DNA of 64,000 bases from positions 111,262 through 175,261 of the IMG/VR virus record IMGVR_UViG_3300047563_000187; one strand, given 5' to 3'. The notes beneath the pieces are model-generated. The model ran no database searches and was not told the DNA's origin. It saw only the letters and a program-made list of their open reading frames with translations. A program made the position numbers and the translations under genes. This DNA is from a virus. Each line of letters opens with the position of its first letter. The first letter of the stretch is position 1. Of the stretch, positions 8,370 to 18,600 are shown one piece after another.

Positions 8370-9317
8370 TTACTCCATGTAATCTCTCAAGAACTTGCCT
8401 ACGAAAGAGTTCAGATCTGCGTTCACTTGGACTTGGCCTACGAATGTGTTGCACAGCTTCACATCAGAGACCAGCAGGCGCTTGACGATAGCGTAGTACA
8501 CGTCATAGCGGATGGTTCCTGCCCGCTCATCTGGGATGAGACGAGGTTGAGACCATGGCTTCAGTCTGCCTGCATAGTGATACAGGAGAGCGTTAGAGCC
8601 CAAGTCTCGCTGACCAATCAGCATGGAGCTCGACATCTGGCGGAACATCTGGATCTCCGGCATGAAGTTGAAGATCCGCGGCATGATCAGAGTCGGAGTG
8701 TTCTCCGAGAACACCATGTTCAGGTAATCCTGGTCATCTTGCTTCCAGCTTGGGTCGTAGCGATCCTTGAAGCCTTGCTCAAGTTTGCCTTTGAACACTT
8801 CGCGGATACGCGGCATGTTCAGCAGCATGACTCCACTGTTGAAGTAGTTGTCATTGATATCCAATCTGCGGTCCCAATCCGGGTGCAACTTGTACAGGTG
8901 CTCCAGTTCAGGCAGAGCTGGGTAGTCCAGAGCAGCAGCCACAAGGGAATTCCGCAGAGGTGCTGCCCATACGCTTGCCATGGGACGCATACAGACGGTA
9001 TCGGAATCCAGATACAACGCCAGACGTACGTCAGGCATCTGAGTGTCGATGTAGTCGATAGCAGCCAGGCGTAGCAGGGCTCCATTGACCTCGTCCGGTG
9101 CGAAGACCGAACTCTTATGCCAAGAGCTGTCCATAGGGGTGAGCACTTGGGTTTCAATCTCAATCTTTCCGAGATCTGCTTTGAACTTCTCGGCATCCAC
9201 ATCGGGCGTGTGGAACACCATTACTGGGATACTTGGATTGACCTTCTTAAAGGAGGCCACTGCGACTTTGGCAGGTTCCAAGTACAGATTGTTAATGCAG
9301 AAGAAGGTTAAGTTCAT
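8370..9317 (-). CDS. glycosyltransferase, GT8 family
   Basis: The protein has 315 residues. It contains ALYLDSDTVCMRPMASVW (DxD), YFNSGVMLLNMP, DDQDYLN and HYAGRLKPW. It overlaps the GT2 stop by four bases (ATGA). It is a close paralogue of the 7410 gene (compare SVWAAPLRNSLVAAALDY with GIWNAPLDNSYVAAALDY), indicating local duplication. Confidence 0.88.
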   Translation of the reverse strand: MNLTFFCINNLYLEPAKVAVASFKKVNPSIPVMVFHTPDVDAEKFKADLGKIEIETQVLTPMDSSWHKSSVFAPDEVNGALLRLAAIDYIDTQMPDVRLALYLDSDTVCMRPMASVWAAPLRNSLVAAALDYPALPELEHLYKLHPDWDRRLDINDNYFNSGVMLLNMPRIREVFKGKLEQGFKDRYDPSWKQDDQDYLNMVFSENTPTLIMPRIFNFMPEIQMFRQMSSSMLIGQRDLGSNALLYHYAGRLKPWSQPRLIPDERAGTIRYDVYYAIVKRLLVSDVKLCNTFVGQVQVNADLNSFVGKFLRDYME

Positions 9318-10018
9318 CGTAAGACTTTCCTTAAGTGGTTCGAACGGTCATTAAAGTATCGGTACACATGATAATCCAATACTCCTCGAAAATCTTGTGA
9401 TAATAGCTGTCTGACCCTTCTTTTTAGCCCCTCCGGCAGCGGGACGTCCTTGAACATCTCTCCGGAGATCATCAATCGCTGTACCGAAGAGTCGTGGTGC
9501 ACGAAGTCCCGGTAACCCAACGCAAAGGCTTGCAGCATAAAGAAGAAGCACTCGTTGTAGTTATGGCGGCCTACCGTGAACGACTCCATGACTTCCCGTG
9601 CCATTTTGGTACGGAAGATCTGGCAGCTACAGGCCGTCAGGAAGGCCCTTGAGAGCTCGTCTACGACGACGCTGCCGTTGAAGACTCTAGGTATCAGCTG
9701 GTACATGTCGTGGCCTCCTGGAGCGTCGTAGGCGTCCTCAGAGAGGTAATCGTCCGCATCCAGGAAGTGTACGTACTCGGTGTCGACATGTGCCAACCCT
9801 TCACGTCTAGTCTCCCACTGCCCTAAGTTCTGCTCCCGATAGATCAGCTTCTTGACGTTGCTTTGATCGATCAATGGGAGCAGGTCAGGATCTCCACTAT
9901 CAACAATGACAATGTTATTGCCAGATGGAATTCGAGATAGTGTTTCGTTAAGAGCGTAGAGACGGTCTTGCTGAAGGAGAACCGGTACGATAGTCGTGAT
10001 AGAATCTTTGATAAGCAT
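9314..10018 (-). CDS. glycosyltransferase, GT2 family
   Basis: The protein has 234 residues. The N-terminal GT-A fold runs TTIVPVLLQQDRLYALNETL, then NIVIVDSGDPDLL and EYVHFLDADDYLS, the last giving the GT2 DxD. The start overlaps the upstream gene by 71 bases but has GGAGG ten bases before ATG 10018, so the overlap is probably real. The C-terminal part is helical and basic and may bind the acceptor. It belongs to the glycosyltransferase/radical SAM cassette. Confidence 0.82.
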   Translation of the reverse strand: MLIKDSITTIVPVLLQQDRLYALNETLSRIPSGNNIVIVDSGDPDLLPLIDQSNVKKLIYREQNLGQWETRREGLAHVDTEYVHFLDADDYLSEDAYDAPGGHDMYQLIPRVFNGSVVVDELSRAFLTACSCQIFRTKMAREVMESFTVGRHNYNECFFFMLQAFALGYRDFVHHDSSVQRLMISGEMFKDVPLPEGLKRRVRQLLSQDFRGVLDYHVYRYFNDRSNHLRKVLR

Positions 10019-10808
10019 CCAGATATTCCTCCATTCTCTCCTCTACTCCTGGGACATCCAGGAACAGCCCGGACTCCGGGAACTCGATCATATCCCATAG
10101 ATATCCTCTAAACAACGCATGATAGAAGGCATAGTAGGGGCCTGTGTGCTCACGAGAAGGGATAATGTGCACGTTCTTCTCTAAGATGCCTGCAGTAAGG
10201 CCTACCTCAGAGCACTTCAAGGTGTACACGTTCTGACTACGCTCAACCAGATACATGCCGGAGAACTGAGGTGCCATTACATATGCTCCAGTCCCTCTCA
10301 AGAACCCCTCCAGCTGAGCATAATCCTGAGCTAGGATCAGAGGATGCGGCTTGAAGATAGCCCCGGGGTGGCGAAGAGCAATGTCGATAAGGTCTTGCTG
10401 GGCGATTGTCTTAATGATATTCGAACCTGGCAGGATCACTACGGTGTCCGAGTGATACAGAGGAAGCAGCTGATTGCTGTACTTGTCACCTACATGGTCT
10501 GCAATGAGATTGCGGTAAGAGAGGCCGATACAGCCACGCTCTTTAAGCGAGTCCACCATGTTCAACGTGAAGGCGTTATCGCACGGACGAACATATAGTC
10601 CGCCGAGGTTGACGAACATCTCGGTGTACGTGAGGTTTTCAGGACGTCCAGGGTAGGACATATCGTATTCGATGAAGATGCCGCGGGCTCTAGCCTTGGC
10701 AACGAAGATATCCGCTAGCTTCTTACTGCTAGCGAATCCATCTTTAGGTGCGGTAAAACCGCAGCGGCCCATAAGGACCGCTGGGGAGTTGTGATCATTT
10801 AGTAGCAT
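9948..10808 (-). CDS. GT-B-like glycosyltransferase (tentative)
   Basis: The protein has 286 residues from ATG 10808; the frame is open to a TTG at 10826. The second half has GAIFKPHPLI and LKCSEVGLTAGILEKNVHII, the pattern seen in polysaccharide GT-B enzymes such as capsule or teichoic acid transferases (KPHP and a conserved Ser/Glu loop). The first half does not match anything I recognise. It overlaps the coiled-coil gene upstream by 14 bases and the GT2 gene downstream by 71. The cassette context supports a sugar-transfer role. Confidence 0.55.
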   Translation of the reverse strand: MLLNDHNSPAVLMGRCGFTAPKDGFASSKKLADIFVAKARARGIFIEYDMSYPGRPENLTYTEMFVNLGGLYVRPCDNAFTLNMVDSLKERGCIGLSYRNLIADHVGDKYSNQLLPLYHSDTVVILPGSNIIKTIAQQDLIDIALRHPGAIFKPHPLILAQDYAQLEGFLRGTGAYVMAPQFSGMYLVERSQNVYTLKCSEVGLTAGILEKNVHIIPSREHTGPYYAFYHALFRGYLWDMIEFPESGLFLDVPGVEERMEEYLDAYQRFYHDYRTGSPSARPSLRS

Positions 10809-10974
10809 TGGCCAGCACCAACTCAACTTGCTTTCTGTAGTGAGACAGCACGTCGTTCATGCGGGTTTCGTACTTCAAAATGAACTCGAGGAATGCAGCT
10901 GCTTGAGCATCCTGAGAGCGGATGACTTCGTTCAGCTTGGCTTCCAATTCTGCAACTTTAGCTTCAAGACTCAT
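10795..10974 (-). CDS. short coiled-coil protein, 59 aa
   Basis: ATG 10974 follows AAGGAG. The product is one amphipathic helix, with MSLEAKVAELEAKLNEVI at the start and MNDVLSHYRKQVELVL near the end, so a small coiled-coil oligomer is likely. It separates the virion-protein genes from the glycosyltransferases and its stop overlaps the next gene. It may be an adaptor or chaperone; no family is recognised. Confidence 0.65.
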   Translation of the reverse strand: MSLEAKVAELEAKLNEVIRSQDAQAAAFLEFILKYETRMNDVLSHYRKQVELVLANATK

Positions 10975-11008
10975 GGTAATCTCCTTATGTCGGTGCGGTA
11001 ACTATACA

Positions 11009-11428
11009 TCAACGCCAGAAGGTTGACCAGTACGAAGTCCATGCTGTTGTGGTTGGTCTGCTCTTCCAAGCTGACTTGGCCAAGGATTTACCGATAGCGG
11101 TCCCTCGAGAAACCTGCCAACTAGTCGTAGTAGTACTATTACTACACCCACCAGAGGCAGTTTGCTGAGAGGTAGTCCAATAGGTCGTCCAGTACGAGGT
11201 CCAGTAGGAAGTCCAGTATGAAGTCCAACCAGTGGTCGTAGATCTGCTTACTGCTAAGCTAGTCGTGTGGTAAGCACTCTTGCTGTAGAAGTGAGAAAGA
11301 CTGATCGAGCCACTTGCGGGGATTCCAGGAGCTGCTCCGTAGTATTCATTAAGGGAGATCGGGTTTGTACCCCCGAACTCCGCTTGAACTTGAGCCATTG
11401 TGATGGCCCCACTCGCTTGCATAACCAT
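11009..11428 (-). CDS. Trp/Thr/Ser-repeat virion protein (copy 2)
   Basis: The protein has 139 residues. Residues about 7-50 form a module (VQAEFGGTNPISLNEYYG, then SGSISLSHFYSKSAYHTTS) that I know from many phage virion proteins. The rest is low complexity, with WTSYWTSYWTSYWTTYW at its core and WTSYWSTFWR at the end, giving tryptophans every four residues set in Ser/Thr. It is paralogous to the protein at 11432. Its position directly before the glycosyltransferase genes suggests the Ser/Thr or Trp side chains could be modified. The start ATG 11428 follows GGAG. Confidence 0.75.
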   Translation of the reverse strand: MVMQASGAITMAQVQAEFGGTNPISLNEYYGAAPGIPASGSISLSHFYSKSAYHTTSLAVSRSTTTGWTSYWTSYWTSYWTTYWTTSQQTASGGCSNSTTTTSWQVSRGTAIGKSLAKSAWKSRPTTTAWTSYWSTFWR

Positions 11429-11431
11429 GAT

Positions 11432-11833
11432 TTATCTCCAGAATGTTGCCCAGGAGGTCCACCACGCAGTGCTTGTACTCATGCTCTTAGGGATCGACGT
11501 AGATTGGGAAGTCGTACGGGAAACCTGCCAGGTTGTCGTGTAGTAGATGGTGGAACCACAGCTACCAGACATTGTGGTTTGACGGCTTGTATTCCAAGTC
11601 GTTACCCATGCAGTCGTCCAGAAAGACACCCAAGAGGTTGTGGTATTCTGGCTGGTTACGCGGCTGGTCGTGTGATACGCACTCTTACCGTAGAACTGGG
11701 AGATGCTGATGGTACCGCTGCCAGGGATCCCAGCAGCAGCTCCGTAGTACTCGCCAAGATCGATAGGGGCAGTTCCTCCGAATTCGTTTTGAATGTCGAG
11801 GAATCCAATTAAGCCACTAGATGGAAGTGTCAT
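11432..11833 (-). CDS. Trp/Thr/Ser-repeat virion protein (copy 1)
   Basis: The protein has 133 residues with the same layout as its neighbour: IQNEFGGTAPIDLGEYYG, SGTISISQFYGKSAYHTTS, then a repeat part with WVSFWTTAWVTTWNTS and a C-terminus WWTSWATFWR. The repeat again spaces Trp by four. The conserved ends and variable middle suggest duplication followed by repeat drift. The start has GGAG eight bases upstream. It is likely a small virion or tail-tip decoration protein; this is inference from the N-terminal module and operon position. Confidence 0.75.
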   Translation of the reverse strand: MTLPSSGLIGFLDIQNEFGGTAPIDLGEYYGAAAGIPGSGTISISQFYGKSAYHTTSRVTSQNTTTSWVSFWTTAWVTTWNTSRQTTMSGSCGSTIYYTTTWQVSRTTSQSTSIPKSMSTSTAWWTSWATFWR

Positions 11834-11844
11834 AGATTGCTCCG

Positions 11845-12459
11845 TTAGTTGTACTGCCAGATATCGTCGGGGATCTGGCTGGAAATGTCAGAGTAATCAA
11901 CGGTGATAGCCTGAACATCGTCTAGCGTCTTAGCCTTCTGAAGTCTATCCTCCAGGCCTTGACGGCGTCCGAAGGTGGCACCGGAGATTTGTGCGAACAG
12001 ATTTGCCTTCTCGATGATCCGATCGACCAGAATCTCCTTGTCGATGCCGCGGTAAAGGGCGATAGCATCAGTCATAGGAGTCGGGTAGTTCGGGTCTCTG
12101 CGATAGTGCAAAGCTTCGATCTCTTGCTTGTACCATGAGACGATCTCCATCACAGGATAGATGGAGGTCACCTTGGATAAGGCCTCATCGGCCTTCAAAT
12201 TGATCTCATTGAGTTTAGATCTTTTGGCCAAATCAAGAGTGTTGTAGATGGTATCACGGAATTCTAACCGGCCACTAACAACATACACGACTTTCCCTTT
12301 GTTTTGCTGACGGATGGCCGTGTCATAGACGTCATAGCTCACCTCTAGCGATGGGTACGGGACTGTCGGAGAGGTGTTGGTGTCATAGAACCCCTTCACC
12401 TTGCCTGTACCTACGTCGTAGTGGATGTAATAGTAGATTACACCTTGAGAATCAGACAT
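11845..12459 (-). CDS. tail fibre assembly-like protein
   Basis: The protein has 204 residues. It begins MSDSQGVIYYYIHYDVGTGKVKGFYD and ends in a helical part (MEIVSWYKQEIEALHYRRDP...). This resembles the DUF4376/Tfa-type proteins that follow tail-fibre genes and help the fibre fold or trimerise. It overlaps the stop of the S74 fibre gene by eight bases, as expected for a fibre and its chaperone. Confidence 0.6.
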   Translation of the reverse strand: MSDSQGVIYYYIHYDVGTGKVKGFYDTNTSPTVPYPSLEVSYDVYDTAIRQQNKGKVVYVVSGRLEFRDTIYNTLDLAKRSKLNEINLKADEALSKVTSIYPVMEIVSWYKQEIEALHYRRDPNYPTPMTDAIALYRGIDKEILVDRIIEKANLFAQISGATFGRRQGLEDRLQKAKTLDDVQAITVDYSDISSQIPDDIWQYN

Positions 12460-13834
12460 TTTGCTTACCCTCCAGCTTTTCCAGACGACGAGTCAGAGCA
12501 GTAATCGCAGCAGCTTGTACAGCAACGACACGCTCGTAAGTCATAGTCTTGTAGTTCTCCCCAGATTTAGAGACGATGGAGCCATCTTCTAAGGTTTCGT
12601 AATCGAACGGGGCGAGCGGAGTCAGCTCTGGGAAGTCCTTATTGACCTCGCCGGCCAACAGGCCTACTTCCAGCTTCCTAGGGTCATATCCGTACTTAGC
12701 ACCTAGATCGTTAGCGTGGTAGCGAACTTTACGCCAGCGGTTCACAGCATCCAGGCAGAACTCCGGATCTAGCTCTTCGATAACCTCTTTGAGGCGCTCA
12801 TCGGAGTAGTACGCAGTTACGTTGCTACCGAAAGCCCCTTCGCCTGCCGTGTAGAAGTTCTTACCGTTGTACACACGGACCCAGGTGGTGTCGGTCATGT
12901 GCATGCCGCCACCGTAGGTTTCACTGTACCAACCGGAACCACCAATAGATCTGAACCAGTTATTCGTGTACACGGTTCCGTAAGATCCGCCGTCTGCCAT
13001 AGCACCGATTTCTGCCGGAGTAGGTTTTTGGTTACCGTTGTAGTTGACTACCCAGGCAGTCCAAGCCCCAGCGTTTACCTTGTAGCGGTAAGCGTGGCGT
13101 CCACTGGTATCCATGTAGTCCTGCCAGATCCAGTTGTTAGTGTTGTTGTGCGTGCCACCATCTGAAACCATGACCATAAGACGACCATAGATACCGCCGG
13201 CCCATGGGGCGTTAGGGACGTTAGCAGCTGATCCGAAGGTGTAGAAACCGTCAGAAAGTGCTGCGTTGAAGTCAGTCAGACTACCTCTATTTGTGTTGAA
13301 GTAGAGGGCATCGTGGTTGTGACTTGCAGACGCCGCACCGAGCCACGTCATCACCGCGGCAGGGTTGCTGCAGTATCGGGTGTAGTTATCCGTGCTGCTA
13401 TTGGTGCGAAAAGCAATAGCACCATTCATAGTAGTCTGATCCGCGTAGCTAGCCCGCAGTAGACGCACACTAATATCAGCACTGCCGTCGCGAAGGGCTA
13501 GTGTATTAGCAGTTGCGGCAGATGACTGATTGTTCAGGTCAGTGATATCAGCAGCAGTATGCGTGTGGGCAGTAGCTGGGAAAGTAGATGGCTTACCAGT
13601 GATACTCCCCCAGGCCGGAGACCCGAGGCCTGCAATGGCCGCCATGGCAGCGTCATAGGCTGCCTTTACGGCAGCACTTGTTGCGTACGTAGTAGAAGAC
13701 GCAGTCGTGTAGCTATCAGACGCACCCCAGTTGTTAACACTGCCAAGACCGACAGTGGTTTTATCCGGGAAGTAGTTCCCTGCGTGGTACGCAGCGAACC
13801 CCCCGATAGTTGTTCCAATTGATAAATCAGCCAT
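12452..13834 (-). CDS. tail fibre protein with C-terminal S74 intramolecular chaperone
   Basis: The protein has 460 residues. The N-terminal part carries fibre repeats (AAYHAGNYFPDKTTVGLGSV, AHTHTAADITDLNNQSS). From about residue 345 it carries the endosialidase-type chaperone domain (Peptidase S74), starting at the self-cleavage motif AYYSDERLKE and ending in a coiled coil (AAITALTRRLEKLEG). The domain assembles the trimer and then cuts itself off. The N-terminal repeat is shared with the large fibre at 15642, so the two may attach to the same baseplate site or have exchanged segments. Confidence 0.85.
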   Translation of the reverse strand: MADLSIGTTIGGFAAYHAGNYFPDKTTVGLGSVNNWGASDSYTTASSTTYATSAAVKAAYDAAMAAIAGLGSPAWGSITGKPSTFPATAHTHTAADITDLNNQSSAATANTLALRDGSADISVRLLRASYADQTTMNGAIAFRTNSSTDNYTRYCSNPAAVMTWLGAASASHNHDALYFNTNRGSLTDFNAALSDGFYTFGSAANVPNAPWAGGIYGRLMVMVSDGGTHNNTNNWIWQDYMDTSGRHAYRYKVNAGAWTAWVVNYNGNQKPTPAEIGAMADGGSYGTVYTNNWFRSIGGSGWYSETYGGGMHMTDTTWVRVYNGKNFYTAGEGAFGSNVTAYYSDERLKEVIEELDPEFCLDAVNRWRKVRYHANDLGAKYGYDPRKLEVGLLAGEVNKDFPELTPLAPFDYETLEDGSIVSKSGENYKTMTYERVVAVQAAAITALTRRLEKLEGKQNV

Positions 13835-13863
13835 GAAAATGTCCTCTTAGGTCTACGTCTAGT

Positions 13864-15630
13864 TTAGATTTCCTTCAGACGGAATGCGTTCACACCATCG
13901 CGTTTACTCATACGCAAAGTGTTGAGTGGGATAAGCATTGGCATCGCCCACTGAGATTTAGCTACTGCGTTTCCGTTGTAGTAATCCAAGAAGCGAAGTC
14001 TCAGCTTAGCGGTCGAGTTGGCCAGCTTAAAGAAGCCTTGACCTCCTGCGTTCGGAGCCACGATCATACTGGCAAACATGCGGTCACTGGAGATGTCAGC
14101 TTTGACAAACTCTGTGACTTGAGCAGCCGTCCAAGATTCCGGCAGGATCAATCCTACCATAAGTCTCCACTCAGATAACCCGTTGTTAGCAACCTCAGCT
14201 GCACTATGGATGTTGAAGTACTGGTTGCTATCTACTGCCGCGGTAGCCCGCTGTAAAGACCCTACTTGCGTATCTTTGACGTCATACGTATACATGCCGA
14301 AATAGAGAGATCCAGCAGTCTTAATCTCCGACTTAACCCAGATAGCTGCTAAATACGGAGTATCAGGCTTGATACTTACGATAGGTAGAAGGAACTGAGT
14401 ATCTGCGTTAGAGGTATCAGTTGCCAGCTTGCTGTAGCGAGTACAATCAGCATTCGCCAAGGTTCTCGTGAAGATCTTTACCGGCTCAGCTGTGGCGCCG
14501 CCGTTGAGCATATCTGCAGGCATCACACCTGTGTAGAGGTTCTGGGCACTGCTGTAGATCTCCCAGTAGCTATCACGATTGAACAAATCAAACGGAAGCC
14601 CTTCGTGGAATCCTCTGGCTGAAAGGATATGGTCACTTGTGATCACGCGGTTCACAAAAGAAGATGCTGTAGGAGATACTCCAGAGCGGACAACTGTTAG
14701 GTTGCGGAACTCCGACTTACCTACGGAGATGTTGCTGGGGGAGTGATATGCGGCAGCCGTGAAGTTGAGCTCAGGCTTACCGGAAGTACCGTGACGCCAT
14801 GCAGGATCCCTCTTCAGGAACAGGTTGACGTCTGTCCACTCAGTATCTCCGATAGAGATAGATGCAGAACGCCCCCACTCACCAGCATCAGTTGTCGCAT
14901 AGATATACATTGCGATCTTACCGTTAGCTGCCGCACGATCAGGGCTTACACGAGCCTGACACTTGAGCCAGATGTAGTCATCTTCCCAAATATCATTAGG
15001 TCCCGTGCCAGCCACCCCTAGATGCTTCTGGTAGAAGCTGTATCCGCTTGTGGCGAAGATCGGATCCGAAGTGTTAGCTAAAAGAGGGCCATAGCCAGTG
15101 CGACCTAGCGAGTTGATAGACTCGAACGAGGTTTCGAACATGGCGAATGGATAGATAGCCTCTTGAGGATAGCAGATCTCTTTCACAATGCCATGTTTGG
15201 ACGAACCAAATGCAGCATAAGGGAATCTTCCGATGCCGGTGACGTATCGGATAAATTCGGTAGATCGTGCATTGGTCATTGCAGTGGTCAGGTTAGCATT
15301 CGTACCGATAGCATCATAGGATGTCAAAACGAATAGTACATTAGGAGTTGCCATGACTTCGTTCAGCTTGGTAGCCAAAGCAGTCTTTGCCGCGTCCTTA
15401 AGGTAGACATCGTAGACGAGATCAAACGTGACAGCCATATTGTAGTCCAGCACGGTCAGCCGTAAGCCTCTACCGCCTGTAGCATCGTATTTGGCTACGC
15501 CATTGACATACAACTGACGTGGCCCATCATTATTCAGCCCAGTCCCCTGGACTTTGATCTTGAAGCGTCCAGCAGACCCTTCAGAGAAAAGAGGGGCCTC
15601 CAGGGCCCCATTCTTGTTTACATTTAGCAT
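13864..15630 (-). CDS. virion/tail fibre protein with ILEI/PANDER-like N-terminal domain (tentative)
   Basis: The protein has 588 residues. Residues about 20-130 (GRFKIKVQGTG, RGLRLTVLDYNM, NVLFVLTSYDAIGTN) resemble the ILEI/PANDER lectin-like fold found in several phage tail proteins. The middle (WLKCQARVSPDRAAANGK, IYATTDAGEWGRSASISIGD) is beta-rich and similar to carbohydrate-binding modules. It lies between two fibre genes and probably is a receptor-binding or fibre-associated protein. Domain names are from recall and need a profile search. Confidence 0.6.
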   Translation of the reverse strand: MLNVNKNGALEAPLFSEGSAGRFKIKVQGTGLNNDGPRQLYVNGVAKYDATGGRGLRLTVLDYNMAVTFDLVYDVYLKDAAKTALATKLNEVMATPNVLFVLTSYDAIGTNANLTTAMTNARSTEFIRYVTGIGRFPYAAFGSSKHGIVKEICYPQEAIYPFAMFETSFESINSLGRTGYGPLLANTSDPIFATSGYSFYQKHLGVAGTGPNDIWEDDYIWLKCQARVSPDRAAANGKIAMYIYATTDAGEWGRSASISIGDTEWTDVNLFLKRDPAWRHGTSGKPELNFTAAAYHSPSNISVGKSEFRNLTVVRSGVSPTASSFVNRVITSDHILSARGFHEGLPFDLFNRDSYWEIYSSAQNLYTGVMPADMLNGGATAEPVKIFTRTLANADCTRYSKLATDTSNADTQFLLPIVSIKPDTPYLAAIWVKSEIKTAGSLYFGMYTYDVKDTQVGSLQRATAAVDSNQYFNIHSAAEVANNGLSEWRLMVGLILPESWTAAQVTEFVKADISSDRMFASMIVAPNAGGQGFFKLANSTAKLRLRFLDYYNGNAVAKSQWAMPMLIPLNTLRMSKRDGVNAFRLKEI

Positions 15631-15641
15631 TACCTACTCCA

Positions 15642-18600
15642 TTACGCGAAGGTGATCTCAAGGCATCCGGTGGTGCTATTGTACGCCATAGTTGGCCCGC
15701 CGATAAGCGTTAACGCATCGGTGACCAGACCAGTGCTGTTCACACGAGCTCTGGTAGTACCGCCGATACGCAACTGAATGTCTCTTGCTGCGTCTGCACT
15801 CAGATACAAGTTGTCGCCCGATTGGTGGATCTCGTTGGTATCGATACCTAGACCGTTGGCAGCAGTGCCGAACAGAGCCCAAGCTTTAGTCAGATCACCT
15901 CCACCGCCGATAGTGTTAGTACCGTTGGAGAAGATCATCTGGGCAGTAAAGGTGTCGCCACCCTTAGATGCCTTGCTTGTGTTCAATGCGTTGTACGCAT
16001 CTGTCACCGCCTTCTCTGTAGCGTACTTGGAGGCAGAGCCGCCAGTGTAGCTGTTAGAGTACGTCCAGTTCTGCACGGAACCTAGGCCAACTTGAGCCGC
16101 GGTAGGAGCATTCCCCGTATGGAATACGGTACCAGATGCACCTGGGTTGATAGTCACTACACCGTTGTTAACACCCGCATCGCTACGAGTGATAATGTTA
16201 AGGGCACCGCTCGGGTTCATCTCAAAGATGGTGCGACGAACGTTATCCGCGTTACCGGTAGCTCTTAGTTCAAAGCCTGGGTAACTAGGGGTTTCCACTT
16301 TAACACCACTTGCTGAAGCACCTAATGCTACAGTTAGTGCACCAGACAAGATACCGCCGTTGGACGGCAGAGCTCCTACCTGAGCAGCTGTAGGTAGGTA
16401 ATTAGCGTGGAAGATGCGAGAGGTTGCACCGATACGCCAATCATCCGGGCCGTAGTAGCGAAGAGCTTGAGCCCACACCGGAATAGTGTCTGCGTTGAGT
16501 AGAGGAGCAATCTCTGCGTATCCATCTCCACCACCGATATGGATACCGCCAGAGGTAGTCCCTGCAACCTTACTGCGAATCACGCCAGTATCCGAGAAGA
16601 TAGAGCCGTTAGCTACGATTCCTCCAGAGAAGATGCCGCCAGTCTTAGGCATTGCTGCCGCAGCCAGGTCATAGGCAGTCTTCACAGCACCAGCAGTTGC
16701 GTACTTGGTGTTGCTCGCATCATTTACCGCTGAGGTTGCACCCCAGTTGTTCACAGAACCAAGACCTACGTCCGTAGCAGTAGGTTTGTTGCCAGCATGA
16801 TACGCAAGGTTGCCCCTGATCTTCAGACCGGTATTGTCGATGCGAACCCATTCAACGCTAGCCCCACTCCCATCCATCCCAGTAGTGTAATGGCGGAATA
16901 CGAAAGGCTCTACGTCATCATCGGTACTGTAGAACTCTAGTTCACCAGTATTAGTGTCCGGGTTAACACAGCGAATACCGAAGGCATCATTAGTCCCAGT
17001 AGGTAGGAATCGTAACCCTGAAGATAGACCGTTGCCAGTGAACAGAATTTCTCCAGAGATGTTACCCCCAGTGCTGCTAAGGGCTCCTACTTCAGAGGCT
17101 GTTGGTTTGAATCCTTGGTGATATACGGTATATTCACTGTAGGTCTTATCGCCAACTCCTGAGTCCATACGGAATCTCATCTGACTAGCATTGTTGATGC
17201 TGATGAATTCGTCAGACTTGGTAGTGCTTCCGTTTCTTCTCCACAGCATGACATGACCGCCTTCTGCAGAAATACCTGCATAAGAACCATCTGCCTGTGT
17301 AGTGGTACGGAAACCGTTAGCAGCAAGACCGGTCAGAACACCAGTAAGGGTTGCTCCGCTCTTAGGTACGGCGGCGGCTGCTAGATCATACGCAGTTTTC
17401 ACGGCAGCTGAAGTTGCGGCCATAGTTGCACTGGTGCTGTTTGTCGCACTGCTCAGCTGAACGATACCCGCTGCAGACACAGAAGCTACCGGTACGCCGG
17501 TAATCTGAGCCCATGGGTGCGTGTGAGCAGCCGGAGTGAACGTAGTAGGAACGTTCAGAAGCTCGGTGTAATCAACACGATCCAGCTTGGTATAAACCTG
17601 AGTCCAATCAGTCCAAGATCCGCCAGCAGCTTTAGCACGCAGCATAAGCTTGTTGGCATCGCTCAACATGATTTGACCGCTTACGTCACCATGCAGGTTC
17701 AGCACGTTACCGTAATCAAGCGGATATCCGTTAGCAAACGCCTGGACCATAGACAGACCTGTATAGGTCGGATCTGTAGTACCTGCCCATGCAGTTTGAC
17801 GTCCTTGACTGATCACGTTGTAGTGGTTGTGAGCACTTGGCGTGAAGGTAGCTGGCTTATCGGTGATCTCACCCCAGATGTGGGTGTGAGCACTTGGAGC
17901 AAACTCAGTCGGCTTGTCAGTAATGTGAGCCCAAAGGTGAGTGTGGGCAGTCGGGGTGAATTCGGTTGGTTTACCGGTCACCTCAGCATAAGTCGGCCAG
18001 CGAGTAGCTTCAGCCGGCTTGTTAGTCACGTTAGCCCAATCTGGCAGGTTACCAAGGGAGAATACGCGGTTTGCACCGTCGAATACGCCTTGAGCCAGGA
18101 TAGTCCCACGGAACTCCCAGTTGTTGCTGTTGTTGGCGTTACGAGCAGTCCACTCACGAACACCTGCCGCAGTCTGACGGTATAGGATCAGGTTGTTCAC
18201 ACCGCCGCCAGCAAGGGCTACCCCTGCTGTGGATGCATCTGCAACCCCGCCGAATACCATACCGCCACCGATGGCGTTGCTTTTACCAACGTAGACTTCA
18301 CCGGCACCAGTACCGTTACTGTAGGCGTTCAGGGAGCCTTTAACAGTAGATCCGTTACCTTGTACGTTCACAGCTCGGCTGCTAGTGCTCGAGATGGTGA
18401 TGTTGCCGGCCCCAGAGGAGTCAGCATCTGCACGATAGTAGCGACCATCGTGGTTGTGCGTAGTCAAAGAACGGTTGGTGATGTCAGTACGAATAGTCGT
18501 GATGACAGCCTGAGTGTTCAGCTTGGTGTTGAAGTTACCATCGTGGACGAAGTAGCCGATAGCCTGACCGTTGAACAGAGTGGAATCTACGGCCTTACCA

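Noticed and set aside
11009-11833. a CRISPR or satellite interpretation of the repeated Trp codons
   Set aside because: The repeat is short, codes for protein in frame, and has no spacer structure; there is no CRISPR array or cas gene in the window.
17517-18185. 222-codon plus-strand frame inside the giant fibre gene
   Set aside because: It is antisense to a repeat-rich fibre gene, and its content reflects the complement of those repeats.
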